DNA of 11,622 nt, from NCBI GenBank assembly GCA_030037035.1, contig JASHSA010000092.1, positions 1-11,622 on the forward strand, in the 5' to 3' direction. The position numbers and the translations under genes are program-made. Shown here piece after piece: positions 5,336 through 11,365 of this stretch. The notes beneath the pieces were generated by a model that had not been told where the DNA came from, ran no database searches, and was given only the letters and a program-made list of their open reading frames with translations. The DNA is from Thermoplasmata archaeon (lineage in GTDB: Archaea; Thermoplasmatota; Thermoplasmata; Lutacidiplasmatales; UBA184). How positions within the stretch are numbered: the first letter of the stretch is position 1; each line of letters starts with the position of its first letter.

Positions 5336-5907
5336 GCCCCGTCCTCCCGGGACGAGACGACCGTTTTACCGCGCGCGCGCGGGACGATCCGCCGCTTCGC
5401 GCGGGGGAACGGGCGGCTCCCCGGGAGCCCGAGCAGCCGCTCGAGGACGACCGCGAGCGCCGCGACCTCGCTGTGCGGCTGGCTCCCGACCGCGACGTTG
5501 TACGTCGCGTCGCCGTAGATCCGCGGCGGGACCTTCGCGCCCCCGACGACGAGCAGGATCTCGCGCGCGCGGCGCAGACGAGGCAGGACCCGGGCGAGCG
5601 GCAGGCCGTACATCGTCAGATGGACGACCGGCCCTCGGGCGCCGCGCACGACGTCGCGCCAGCTCGGGGCCGCCACGACCTCGAAGTCGCCCCCCCAGCG
5701 GTCGCGCACGCCGGCCAGGCTCTCGGCGACCCCGGGGTCCGGAGGGTGGAGGAACATCGCCTCGGCGCCGAACGCCCGAGCGGCCAGCGCGACGTGGGTG
5801 GAGAGTCGGGGGTCGCGCCCGGGACGGTGGCCGATCCGCAGGACCCGGACGCGGGGGAGCGCCGGGCGCCTACGCCTCCGCGCGGAACCGCTCGATCCGG
5901 TGCCCAC
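5332..5907 (-). CDS. trm56: tRNA (cytidine-56-2'-O)-methyltransferase Trm56
   Basis: This SPOUT-fold enzyme 2'-O-methylates C56 in the T-loop of archaeal tRNAs using S-adenosylmethionine. The core starts VLRIGHRPGRDPRLSTHVAL (residues 22-41 from GTG 5907), continues with WGGDF, then VHLTMYGL (95-102), and ends with the cofactor-binding knot KVPPRIYGDATYNVAVG followed by QPHSEVAALAVVLERLL (125-159). These are near-invariant in the family. A basic C-terminal tail of about 30 residues follows. The start is doubtful: the only canonical in-frame start found, GTG 5907, overlaps the upstream HTH gene by 38 bp and adds about 20 Arg-rich residues not expected in the family. Similarity begins near 5850, where only GTC or CTG codons occur. 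The stop overlaps the mvk ATG. Confidence 0.9.
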   Translation of the reverse strand: MGTGSSGSARRRRRPALPRVRVLRIGHRPGRDPRLSTHVALAARAFGAEAMFLHPPDPGVAESLAGVRDRWGGDFEVVAAPSWRDVVRGARGPVVHLTMYGLPLARVLPRLRRAREILLVVGGAKVPPRIYGDATYNVAVGSQPHSEVAALAVVLERLLGLPGSRPFPRAKRRIVPRARGKTVVSSREDGA

Positions 5908-6388
5908 GGTACTCCAGCTTCTCCGAGCGCTTGACGAGCGCCTTCAGGCGGGTCGGGCTCATCTTGAGCTCGTCCGCGACGTCCGAGAAGAACCTCCCTT
6001 CCGGCCCGACGACGCCGAAGATGCGCGATTCGAGCTTCTCGTACTCCCTGGGCGGCATCGTCGCGATCGCGAGGACCTCGCTGATCTCGGCGAGGGGGCT
6101 GGTCGTGTTGACGTTGATCGTCGAGTAGTAGAAGTGGAAGCTCTTGTCGGGCTGCTTGCGGCCCTCGCGCGCGACCCAGCGCGTGTCGATCAGGCGCAGC
6201 TTCTCGAAGAACGCGAGCGCCTGCTTGCCCTCCTCGCCGAACTCCCGCTCGACGTCCTCGAGCGTCAGCCACTCCTCGCCGAGCCGCTGGACGACCTTGA
6301 GGCGGAGCGGGGTCCCGACGGCGCGGAGGATCGGCACGAGGTCGCTGACGTCGTTGATCACCTTGATCCGGTGGATCGCCGCCGCCAT
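5870..6388 (-). CDS. ArsR-like winged-helix protein
   Basis: This 172-residue protein has an N-terminal winged helix (about residues 15-85) beginning LVPILRAVGTPLRLKVVQRL, typical of ArsR-type domains, followed by LTLEDVEREFG and a wing with REGRKQPDKSFHFYY. A second helix-turn-helix-like segment lies near the C-terminus (FFSDVADELKMSPTRLKALV, about 132-151), leading into a basic end. No Cys-based metal-sensing motif of ArsR metalloregulators is visible. It sits 6 bp after nop10 and overlaps the annotated trm56 start, inside a translation/tRNA operon, so a housekeeping role is likelier than a stress response. The ligand and DNA target are unknown. ATG 6388 is well placed. Confidence 0.78.
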   Translation of the reverse strand: MAAAIHRIKVINDVSDLVPILRAVGTPLRLKVVQRLGEEWLTLEDVEREFGEEGKQALAFFEKLRLIDTRWVAREGRKQPDKSFHFYYSTINVNTTSPLAEISEVLAIATMPPREYEKLESRIFGVVGPEGRFFSDVADELKMSPTRLKALVKRSEKLEYRGHRIERFRAEA

Positions 6389-6394
6389 CGTCGG

Positions 6395-6577
6395 CTACCC
6401 CTTCCCCGCCTCGGCCTTCACCGCGGCGAGCAGGCGGCGGCGGTAGCGACCGTAGCGGTCGGTCGCGTCAAAGCGCGCGGGGTGCGGCGTCCGGGTCGCT
6501 CCGCCGCACGCGGGACAGCTCGCCGCCAGCGTGTAGCGCGCGCAGGCGCGGCAGACGCGCAGGATCGACTCGGTCAT
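6395..6577 (-). CDS. nop10: Nop10, H/ACA RNP protein
   Basis: This is a core protein of H/ACA ribonucleoprotein particles, which guide pseudouridylation of rRNA together with Cbf5, Gar1 and L7Ae. The 60-residue product has the zinc ribbon CRAC-x9-CPAC (C9, C12, C21 and C24), then TPHPARFDATDRYGRYRR (30-47), the characteristic second half that lies on Cbf5. Length is typical. Its ATG shares the ATGA with the aIF2-alpha stop (6577-6574), and the ArsR-like gene starts 6 bp after its stop. The pairing of aIF2-alpha with nop10 is a common archaeal arrangement. Confidence 0.93.
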   Translation of the reverse strand: MTESILRVCRACARYTLAASCPACGGATRTPHPARFDATDRYGRYRRRLLAAVKAEAGKG

Positions 6578-7350
6578 GTCCGCAGGAAGCTCCCCTCGCC
6601 GCCGGCGGCCTTGATCGAGCGGAGGGCGGCGTCGGTCGCCTTCTTCAGCGTCTCCTCGGCGAGCTTGTACTGTCCGGCCTGCACCCGCAGGCGGTAGCGC
6701 GGCGCGCCGACGTACTGGACCTCGACCGACTCCGGGTCGACCTTCTCCGCGGCGAGCAGCGCCGCCTTCACGTGCTCGAGCCCGGCCGGCTGCAGGTCCT
6801 TGATCTCGAGCGTCCCGAGGATCGTCACCCGCGGCGGGACGATGTTCTCGGCGGCGACCTTGAGGACCGCGGCGGCCCACGGCGCCTTCTCGTTCTCCTT
6901 CTGGAAGCGCTTCGGGTCGGCGGAGGCGACCTCGAAGGCGGCGAACATCGAGCCGTAGCGCTCGATCAGCGTCGGGCCGAAGGCGTCGATCGCCTCTTCG
7001 GTCGGCTTGCCGAGCCCGGCGGCGACCTGGGCGGCGAGCCGAAGCGCCCGCTGCTCGTTCTTCCAGGCCTGGACCTTCTCGCGGCGCTGGTGGTCGTTGA
7101 TCCGCTTGAGCGACAGATCGATCTGGCCCTTGCCGGGGTCGACGCGCAGCACGCGCGCGACGATCTTCTGGCCCTCGCGGACGTGGTCGCGGATGTACTT
7201 GACCCACCCCGCGGCGACCTCGGAGAGGTGGATGAACGCCTCCCGCTTGTTGTACTCGTCCAGCGTGACGAACGCCCCGAAGTTGCGGATCGAGGCGACG
7301 GTGCCGAGGACGAGCTCGCCCTCCTCCGGATACTCGGCGCGCAGGGGCAT
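6574..7350 (-). CDS. Translation initiation factor aIF2 subunit alpha
   Basis: This is the alpha subunit of the heterotrimer that carries initiator Met-tRNA to the small ribosomal subunit. The 258-residue product has an S1/OB domain (about residues 10-84: GTVASIRNFGAFVTLDEYNKREAFIHLSE and VDPGKGQIDLSLKRI in order), a helical middle domain (about 88-170), and a C-terminal alpha-beta domain starting near PPRVTILGTLEIKDLQP that contacts the gamma subunit. The loop after HLSEV reads AAGWVKYIRDH, so residues 46-48 are Ala-Ala-Gly; there is no Ser or Thr at the place of eukaryotic Ser51 or the Ser reported as phosphorylated in Pyrococcus. The gene starts 22 bp after rpS27e and overlaps nop10 by 4 bases. 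Confidence 0.95.
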   Translation of the reverse strand: MPLRAEYPEEGELVLGTVASIRNFGAFVTLDEYNKREAFIHLSEVAAGWVKYIRDHVREGQKIVARVLRVDPGKGQIDLSLKRINDHQRREKVQAWKNEQRALRLAAQVAAGLGKPTEEAIDAFGPTLIERYGSMFAAFEVASADPKRFQKENEKAPWAAAVLKVAAENIVPPRVTILGTLEIKDLQPAGLEHVKAALLAAEKVDPESVEVQYVGAPRYRLRVQAGQYKLAEETLKKATDAALRSIKAAGGEGSFLRT

Positions 7351-7372
7351 CCGAACGACCGGTCCTTCCCGG

Positions 7373-7549
7373 CTACGCCCCGAGCGAGCGCACGAGCTCG
7401 CCCCGGAGCTTCGCCTGGCCCCCGGTCGGCGTCGCGACGGTCGCCCCGCAGACCGAGCAGCTCACGACCGTCGACGGACGGCTGAAGACGGTCTGCTCCG
7501 TCGAGCAGTCCGGGCACTTGACGACCCAGAACGGCGAAGGGGCGCGCAC
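7373..7549 (-). CDS. rps27e: 30S ribosomal protein S27e
   Basis: This 58-residue zinc-ribbon ribosomal protein is specific to archaea and eukaryotes. CPDC (residues 12-15) and CSVC (31-34) provide the four zinc ligands, separated by STEQTVFSRPSTVVS, close to the family consensus; ATPTGGQAKLRGELV (39-53) is the conserved C-terminal half. The start is a GTG at 7549, ten bases after the L44e stop, with a G-rich stretch (GGGGG, 7560-7556) as a possible ribosome-binding site. It is short and begins with GTG, so it is easily missed. It lies between L44e and aIF2-alpha, the standard archaeal order. Confidence 0.92.
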   Translation of the reverse strand: MRAPSPFWVVKCPDCSTEQTVFSRPSTVVSCSVCGATVATPTGGQAKLRGELVRSLGA

Positions 7550-7559
7550 GACCGACCCC

Positions 7560-7844
7560 CTAGTGCTTCTCGACGAGCTCGAGCGAGCTCGCCCGCCAGC
7601 TCGCGGGCTGGACCGTGTACTTGCACTTCTTGCAGCGATACTTGAGGTAGACCCGGCGCACCGCCTTCGCCCGGCCCTCGGGCTTCGGCCGCGGGAACCC
7701 TCCGTAGCCCCGCGTCGCGCGGCGGAACCGGCGCTGGCCCCACGCGAGCTCGGAGGCCGGCCGCTTCTTGCCTTTCTCGACCTCGTGCTCGGTGTGCCCC
7801 TTGCACTTCGGGCAGTACGTCGAGACGACCTTAGGATAGTGCAT
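7560..7844 (-). CDS. rpl44e: 50S ribosomal protein L44e
   Basis: This is a 94-residue large-subunit protein of archaea and eukaryotes near the E site. It starts MHYPKVVSTYCPKCKGHTEH, with zinc ligands CPKC (11-14) and CKKC (71-74), and the conserved GQRRFRRATRGYGGFPRPKP (36-55) between them. Length and sequence match the family closely. It is the first gene of the minus-strand operon. ATG 7844 is about 27 nt from the centre of a TATA box, so the message is probably leaderless, and no Shine-Dalgarno is needed. Confidence 0.95.
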   Translation of the reverse strand: MHYPKVVSTYCPKCKGHTEHEVEKGKKRPASELAWGQRRFRRATRGYGGFPRPKPEGRAKAVRRVYLKYRCKKCKYTVQPASWRASSLELVEKH

Positions 7845-7867
7845 CGGTCGCCCGCGAAGGGCGTCGA

Positions 7868-7875
7868 CTATATAC
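7868..7875 (-). promoter_or_regulatory. TATA box of the L44e operon
   Basis: Read on the minus strand the element is GTATATAG, a near-ideal archaeal TATA box in otherwise GC-rich DNA. Its centre is about 27 nt from the L44e ATG, placing transcription start at or next to the start codon. No further promoter is evident inside the seven-gene operon. Confidence 0.72.
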
Positions 7876-7953
7876 GGATTCGGTCGCGGTCCGTCGTGCC
7901 TCCGGAGCCCGCGTTCCCTGCCGTGGGGGCGCCGGCGCGAGGCGAGCGAACTC

Positions 7954-7961
7954 TCAAATAG
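7954..7961 (+). promoter_or_regulatory. Possible TATA element of the L1 operon
   Basis: TCAAATAG is the best TATA-like element upstream of L1. A start 25 nt downstream would give a leader of about 20 nt containing GAGG at 7995-7998, 6 nt before ATG 8005. The match is modest. Confidence 0.4.
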
Positions 7962-8004
7962 GGAACCCTTCTGCTCGCGCCACGTTCTCACTTCGAGGCC
8001 GTCG

Positions 8005-8634
8005 ATGCCCGATCGTCCTGCAGCAGAGGTCGTCGCCGAGGCGCTGGAGAAGGCGCCGGCACGCAAGTTCACCGAGACCGTCGAGATCTCGGTCAACCTG
8101 AAGGACCTCGACCTCTCCGTACCGAAGAACCGTCTCGAGGAGGAGGTCCCGCTGCCGAACGGCCGCGGGAGGCCGGCCCGCGTCGCCGTCATCGGCTCTC
8201 CCGAGCTGCTGCAGAAGGTCCGAACCGTCGCCGACGTCGTCGTCTCGGGCCAGGAGCTGGACGACTTCGCGAAGGGGGCCCGCAAGGCCGTCGACACGAT
8301 CGACTTCTTCCTCGCGGAGGCGCCGCTCATGCCGACGATCGGCAAGCGGCTCGGGGTCGTCCTCGGCCCCCGGGGGAAGATGCCGCGGCCGGTCGCCCCC
8401 GGCTCCGACCCGACGAACCTGATCCGCGCGCTCCAGCGGTCGGTGCGGATCCGCTCGAAAGGGAACCGCACGTTCCACGCGGCCGTCGGCAACCGCTCGA
8501 TGGCCGCGGACGACATCGCGCGCAACGTCGACGCCGTCCTCGCCCGCATCACCGGTAAGCTCGAGCGGGGCCGCTCGAACATCGAGTCGGTCTACGTCAA
8601 GACGACGATGGGGCCGGCGGTCCGGCTCTGGTAG
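8005..8634 (+). CDS. rpl1: 50S ribosomal protein L1
   Basis: This is the mobile L1-stalk protein that contacts E-site tRNA; in methanogens L1 also represses its own operon by binding mRNA. The 209-residue product has the archaeal N-terminus ending in TETVEISVNLKDLDLS, the family signature APLMPTIGKRLGVVLGPRGKMP (residues about 105-126, at the domain hinge), and the C-terminal GNRTFHAAVGNRSM segment before SVYVKTTMGPAVRL. Length is normal for archaea. It is the first gene of an L1-L10-L12 cluster; L11, often upstream in archaea, is absent here. ATG 8005 has GAGG 6 nt upstream. I did not find a convincing L1 mRNA-binding structure. Confidence 0.95.
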   Translation: MPDRPAAEVVAEALEKAPARKFTETVEISVNLKDLDLSVPKNRLEEEVPLPNGRGRPARVAVIGSPELLQKVRTVADVVVSGQELDDFAKGARKAVDTIDFFLAEAPLMPTIGKRLGVVLGPRGKMPRPVAPGSDPTNLIRALQRSVRIRSKGNRTFHAAVGNRSMAADDIARNVDAVLARITGKLERGRSNIESVYVKTTMGPAVRLW

Positions 8635-8645
8635 GGATTCGGGCG

Positions 8646-9506
8646 ATGCCGGGCCGAGGGAGCGTCCGTCCGGAGAAGGTCGCGCGCGTCGGCGCGCTCG
8701 CGGAGACCGTGCTCTCCCGGCCCGTGACCGCGCTCGTCGGCGTCCGCGGCGTCCCGGCGTCGGCGCTCCAGTCGATGCGACGGGAGCTGCGCAACCGGGG
8801 CCACCCGATCGTCGTCGCGCCGAACAGCGCGATCCGCCACGCCCTCTCGACCGCCGCGAAGCAGCGGCCGGCGCTCGCCCCGCTCCTCGAGCGCCTCGAC
8901 GACCAGACGGCGCTCCTCGCCGCCGAGGGCAATCCGTTCGCGATCTTCGACGAGTTCTCCCGGACCCGCTCGCCGACCCCCGCGCGGGGCGGCGAGGTCG
9001 CCCCCCACGACATCGTCGTGCCCGCGGGCGCGACGAGCTTCAAGCCGGGGCCGATCGTCGGCGAGCTGCAGCATGCCGGCTTCCCGGCCGCGATCGAGAA
9101 GGGGAAGGTCGTCCTGAAGAAGGAGACGACGATCGTCAAGGCCGGCGCGACGATCTCGCGCGAGGTCGCCGGCCTGCTCACGCGCCTCGACGTCCGCCCG
9201 CTCGAGGTCGGGCTCGCCGTCCGCGGGCTCGTCGACGGCGGGACGTTCTACCCGCCCGAGGTCCTCGCGGTCGACCTCGCGGGGCAGCGCGAGGAGCTCG
9301 GACGCGCCGCGCGGCGGGCCCTCGCCGTCGCCGTCGAGCTCGCCTTCCTCACCCGGGCGACCCTGCCGCTACTCGTCCAGCGCGCGCACCGCCGGGCCCT
9401 GGGCCTCGCGGTCGCCGCCGGCTATCCGACCCCGGAGACGGTCGAGCCGCTGTTCGTCCAGGCGATGAAGGAGGCGGCCGCCGTCCGGCGCGCCGTCTCG
9501 GGGTAG
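8646..9506 (+). CDS. rpl10: 50S ribosomal protein L10 (P0), short C-terminus
   Basis: This is the base of the ribosomal stalk: it binds 23S rRNA with L11 and carries L12 dimers. The 286-residue product has the rRNA-binding N-terminal domain (VGVRGVPASALQSMRRELR, about residues 31-49), the archaeal/eukaryotic insertion domain (DIVVPAGATSFKPGPIVGEL region, about 120-140), and three successive C-terminal helices of the kind that bind L12: around AARRALAVAVELAF, HRRALGLAVAAGYPT and AMKEAAAVRRAV. It ends right after the third helix. Archaeal L10 proteins usually continue with a hinge and an acidic tail ending in GLGALFG-like residues, absent here, and no remnant is seen in the 49 bp before L12. 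The gene lies 11 bp after L1. Confidence 0.93.
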   Translation: MPGRGSVRPEKVARVGALAETVLSRPVTALVGVRGVPASALQSMRRELRNRGHPIVVAPNSAIRHALSTAAKQRPALAPLLERLDDQTALLAAEGNPFAIFDEFSRTRSPTPARGGEVAPHDIVVPAGATSFKPGPIVGELQHAGFPAAIEKGKVVLKKETTIVKAGATISREVAGLLTRLDVRPLEVGLAVRGLVDGGTFYPPEVLAVDLAGQREELGRAARRALAVAVELAFLTRATLPLLVQRAHRRALGLAVAAGYPTPETVEPLFVQAMKEAAAVRRAVSG

Positions 9507-9555
9507 GGGAACGCGGTCCTTCGATACCACCAGGACAATCCAAGGAGGAACGACC

Positions 9556-9870
9556 ATGGAGTACGTGTACGGAGCCCTGCTGCTGAACGCCGCCCAGAAG
9601 CCGATCGACGAGAAGGGCCTCGGCGGGGTCCTGACCGCCGCCGGGGTCGCGCCCGACCCGGCGCGCCTGAAGGCGCTGCTCGCGTCGCTCGAGGGGGTCA
9701 ACCTCGCCGAGCTGATCGCGAAGGCCGAGACGTTCGCCGCGCCGAGCGCGGCGGCGGCGCCGGCCGAGAAGAAGGAAGGCAAGGGCGAGAAGAAGGAAGA
9801 GGCGAAGCCCGAGGAGAAGGGCGTCACCGAGGAAGAGGCGGCCGAGGGGCTGAGCGCGCTCTTCGGCTAG
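9556..9870 (+). CDS. rpl12: 50S ribosomal protein L12 (P1)
   Basis: This is the stalk protein that recruits translation factors. The 104-residue product has the dimerising, L10-binding N-terminal helical domain (MEYVYGALLLNAAQKPID to AELIAKAETFA, residues 1-60), an Ala/Lys/Glu hinge rich in KKEGKGEKKEE (about 72-92), and the factor-binding tail EEEAAEGLSALFG. Length is typical. It has the strongest Shine-Dalgarno in the window, AAGGAGG (9542-9548), 7 nt from ATG 9556, consistent with the need to make several L12 copies per ribosome. It is cotranscribed with L1 and L10 or also from a promoter in the 49-bp gap. Confidence 0.95.
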   Translation: MEYVYGALLLNAAQKPIDEKGLGGVLTAAGVAPDPARLKALLASLEGVNLAELIAKAETFAAPSAAAAPAEKKEGKGEKKEEAKPEEKGVTEEEAAEGLSALFG

Positions 9871-9872
9871 GC

Positions 9873-9896
9873 GGAGCGCGGCCGCGAGGCCGCTCC
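9873..9896 (+). other. GNRA-loop hairpin after L12
   Basis: GCGGCC (9878-9883) and GGCCGC (9888-9893) form a perfect 6-bp stem closed by the tetraloop GCGA, a GNRA type. GGA (9873-9875) can add three pairs with TCC (9894-9896) across a 2-nt bulge. It begins just after the L12 stop. It may protect the 3' end of the stalk operon message or assist termination; only CGTTAAGTT follows, so there is no T-run. Confidence 0.45.
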
Positions 9897-9897
9897 C

Positions 9898-9907
9898 GTT
9901 AAGTTCC
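9898..9907 (+). promoter_or_regulatory. Possible TATA element of purF
   Basis: GTTAAGTTCC is the only AT-richer stretch between L12 and purF. Transcription would start near 9927 and leave a leader of about 30 nt. The assignment is weak, and read-through from the L1 operon is an alternative. Confidence 0.3.
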
Positions 9908-9955
9908 GGCCCCCGCTCCCTCCGGCGTGAGGCCGGCGTAGGCCCTCGTCGAGCG

Positions 9956-11362
9956 ATGCCGGCACGGGAGCAATGCGGCGTCGTCGGGGTGTCGCTCCAG
10001 GGCAAGGGGGCGGCCCCCCACCTGTTCCGGGGGCTCCGGGCGCTGCAGCACCGCGGGCAGGAATCGGCCGGCATCGCGACGGCCAGCCACGGCACGCTCT
10101 ACCACCGTAAGGGGATGGGCCTCGTCCACGAGATCTTCGGCCAGGAGCTCCTCGACACCCTTCGCGGGCCGGTCGGGATCGGCCACGTCCGCTACTCCAC
10201 GACCGGCTCGAGCGACCTCGAGAACGCGCAGCCGATCGTCGTCAAGGTCCGCGACCAGGACGCGGCGATCGCGCACAACGGCGACATCGTCAACTTCGAG
10301 CGGATCCGCCGCCGTCTCGAGGCGCAGGGCGTCGAGCTGCTCGGCAACGCCGACACCGAGACGATGGCCCAGCTGATCGCGCTCGAGTACGGCCGCACGC
10401 GCGAGCTCGAGGGGGCGATCCGCCGGGCGTGCGCCGAGGTCGTCGGCGGCTACGCCATCGTGCTGCTCGCCGGCTCGAAGGTCCACGCGTTCCGCGACCC
10501 CCTCGGGATCCGTCCGCTCGTCGTCGGGACCGTCGACGGCGGCGTCGCGGTCGCGAGCGAGTCGGTCGCGCTCGAGCTGATGGGCGGGCGCTCGCTGCGC
10601 GACGTCGAGCCGGGCGAGGTCGTCGTCCTCGACCGGGGGCAGGTCCTCAAGGGCGCCGTGACGCCGAACGGCGGCGAACGCGCGCACTGCATGTTCGAGT
10701 GGGTCTACTTCTCGCGGCCGGACTCGATCGCCGAGGGGCGGCCGGTCTACGACGTCCGCTACCGCATCGGCGAGCGGCTCGCGCGGGAGTCGCCGGCCGA
10801 CGCCGACCTGGTCGTGCCGGTGCCGGACTCGGCCCGGCCGCAGGCGCTCGGCTTCGCGACGGTCTCCAAGGTCCCGTACGCGGAGGGGCTGATCAAGAAC
10901 CGCTTTGTCGAGCGGACGTTCATCCTGCCGGACCAGCGCCGCCGGGAGTTCGAGGTCCGCGTCAAGCTCCATCCGGTGCCGGGGCTGCTCAAGGGGAAGC
11001 GGATCGTGCTCGTGGACGACTCGATCGTGCGCGGGACGACGCTCCGCGAGATCGTCCAGATGGTCCGTTCCGCCGGCGCGAGCCGCGTCGACGTGCGCGT
11101 CGGCTGCCCCCCGATCCGTGCCCCGTGCTACTTCGGCGTCGACATGAAGGAACGCAAGGAGCTGGTCGCGCACGGCCGGGACGAACCGCAGATCGCCGAG
11201 GCGATCGGCGCCGACTCGGTCCACTACCTCTCGGTGGAGGGGCTCGTGGAGTCGATCGGCCTCCCCGAGGGACAGCTCTGCCTCGGCTGCCTTACCGCCA
11301 AGTACCCCGTCGACGTCCCCGAGGAGCGGCACCGCTTCCAGAAGTCCCTCGCGGAGTTCTAG
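9956..11362 (+). CDS. purF: Amidophosphoribosyltransferase (PurF), [4Fe-4S] type
   Basis: This enzyme makes 5-phosphoribosylamine from PRPP and glutamine, the first step of purine synthesis. The 468-residue product has an N-terminal glutaminase domain whose catalytic Cys7 follows the short propeptide MPAREQ; RGLRALQHRGQESAGI, GHVRYSTTGSS, NGDIVN and NADTE are the usual active-site motifs. The C-terminal phosphoribosyltransferase domain has the PRPP motif IVLVDDSIVRGTT (350-362). C245, C391, C442 and C445 (in HCMFEW, PCYFG and CLGC) match the four cluster ligands of the Bacillus-type enzyme, so a [4Fe-4S] cluster and removal of the propeptide are expected. The gene stands 85 bp after L12 and 3 bp before the next gene. 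ATG 9956 gives a propeptide of 6 residues. Confidence 0.95.
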   Translation: MPAREQCGVVGVSLQGKGAAPHLFRGLRALQHRGQESAGIATASHGTLYHRKGMGLVHEIFGQELLDTLRGPVGIGHVRYSTTGSSDLENAQPIVVKVRDQDAAIAHNGDIVNFERIRRRLEAQGVELLGNADTETMAQLIALEYGRTRELEGAIRRACAEVVGGYAIVLLAGSKVHAFRDPLGIRPLVVGTVDGGVAVASESVALELMGGRSLRDVEPGEVVVLDRGQVLKGAVTPNGGERAHCMFEWVYFSRPDSIAEGRPVYDVRYRIGERLARESPADADLVVPVPDSARPQALGFATVSKVPYAEGLIKNRFVERTFILPDQRRREFEVRVKLHPVPGLLKGKRIVLVDDSIVRGTTLREIVQMVRSAGASRVDVRVGCPPIRAPCYFGVDMKERKELVAHGRDEPQIAEAIGADSVHYLSVEGLVESIGLPEGQLCLGCLTAKYPVDVPEERHRFQKSLAEF

Positions 11363-11365
11363 GCG

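Noticed and set aside
5370..5382. Alternating GCGCGCGC tract
   Set aside because: It lies inside the trm56 coding sequence and encodes ordinary Arg/Ala codons; expected in high-GC DNA.
7960..7969. AGGGAACCCT near L1 as an operator or L1-binding hairpin
   Set aside because: The arms are only 4 bp with a 2-nt loop, too small for an RNA hairpin and common by chance at this GC content.
8635..8645. Missing L11 upstream of L1 as an anomaly
   Set aside because: Several archaeal lineages encode L11 elsewhere, so its absence from this cluster is not unusual.
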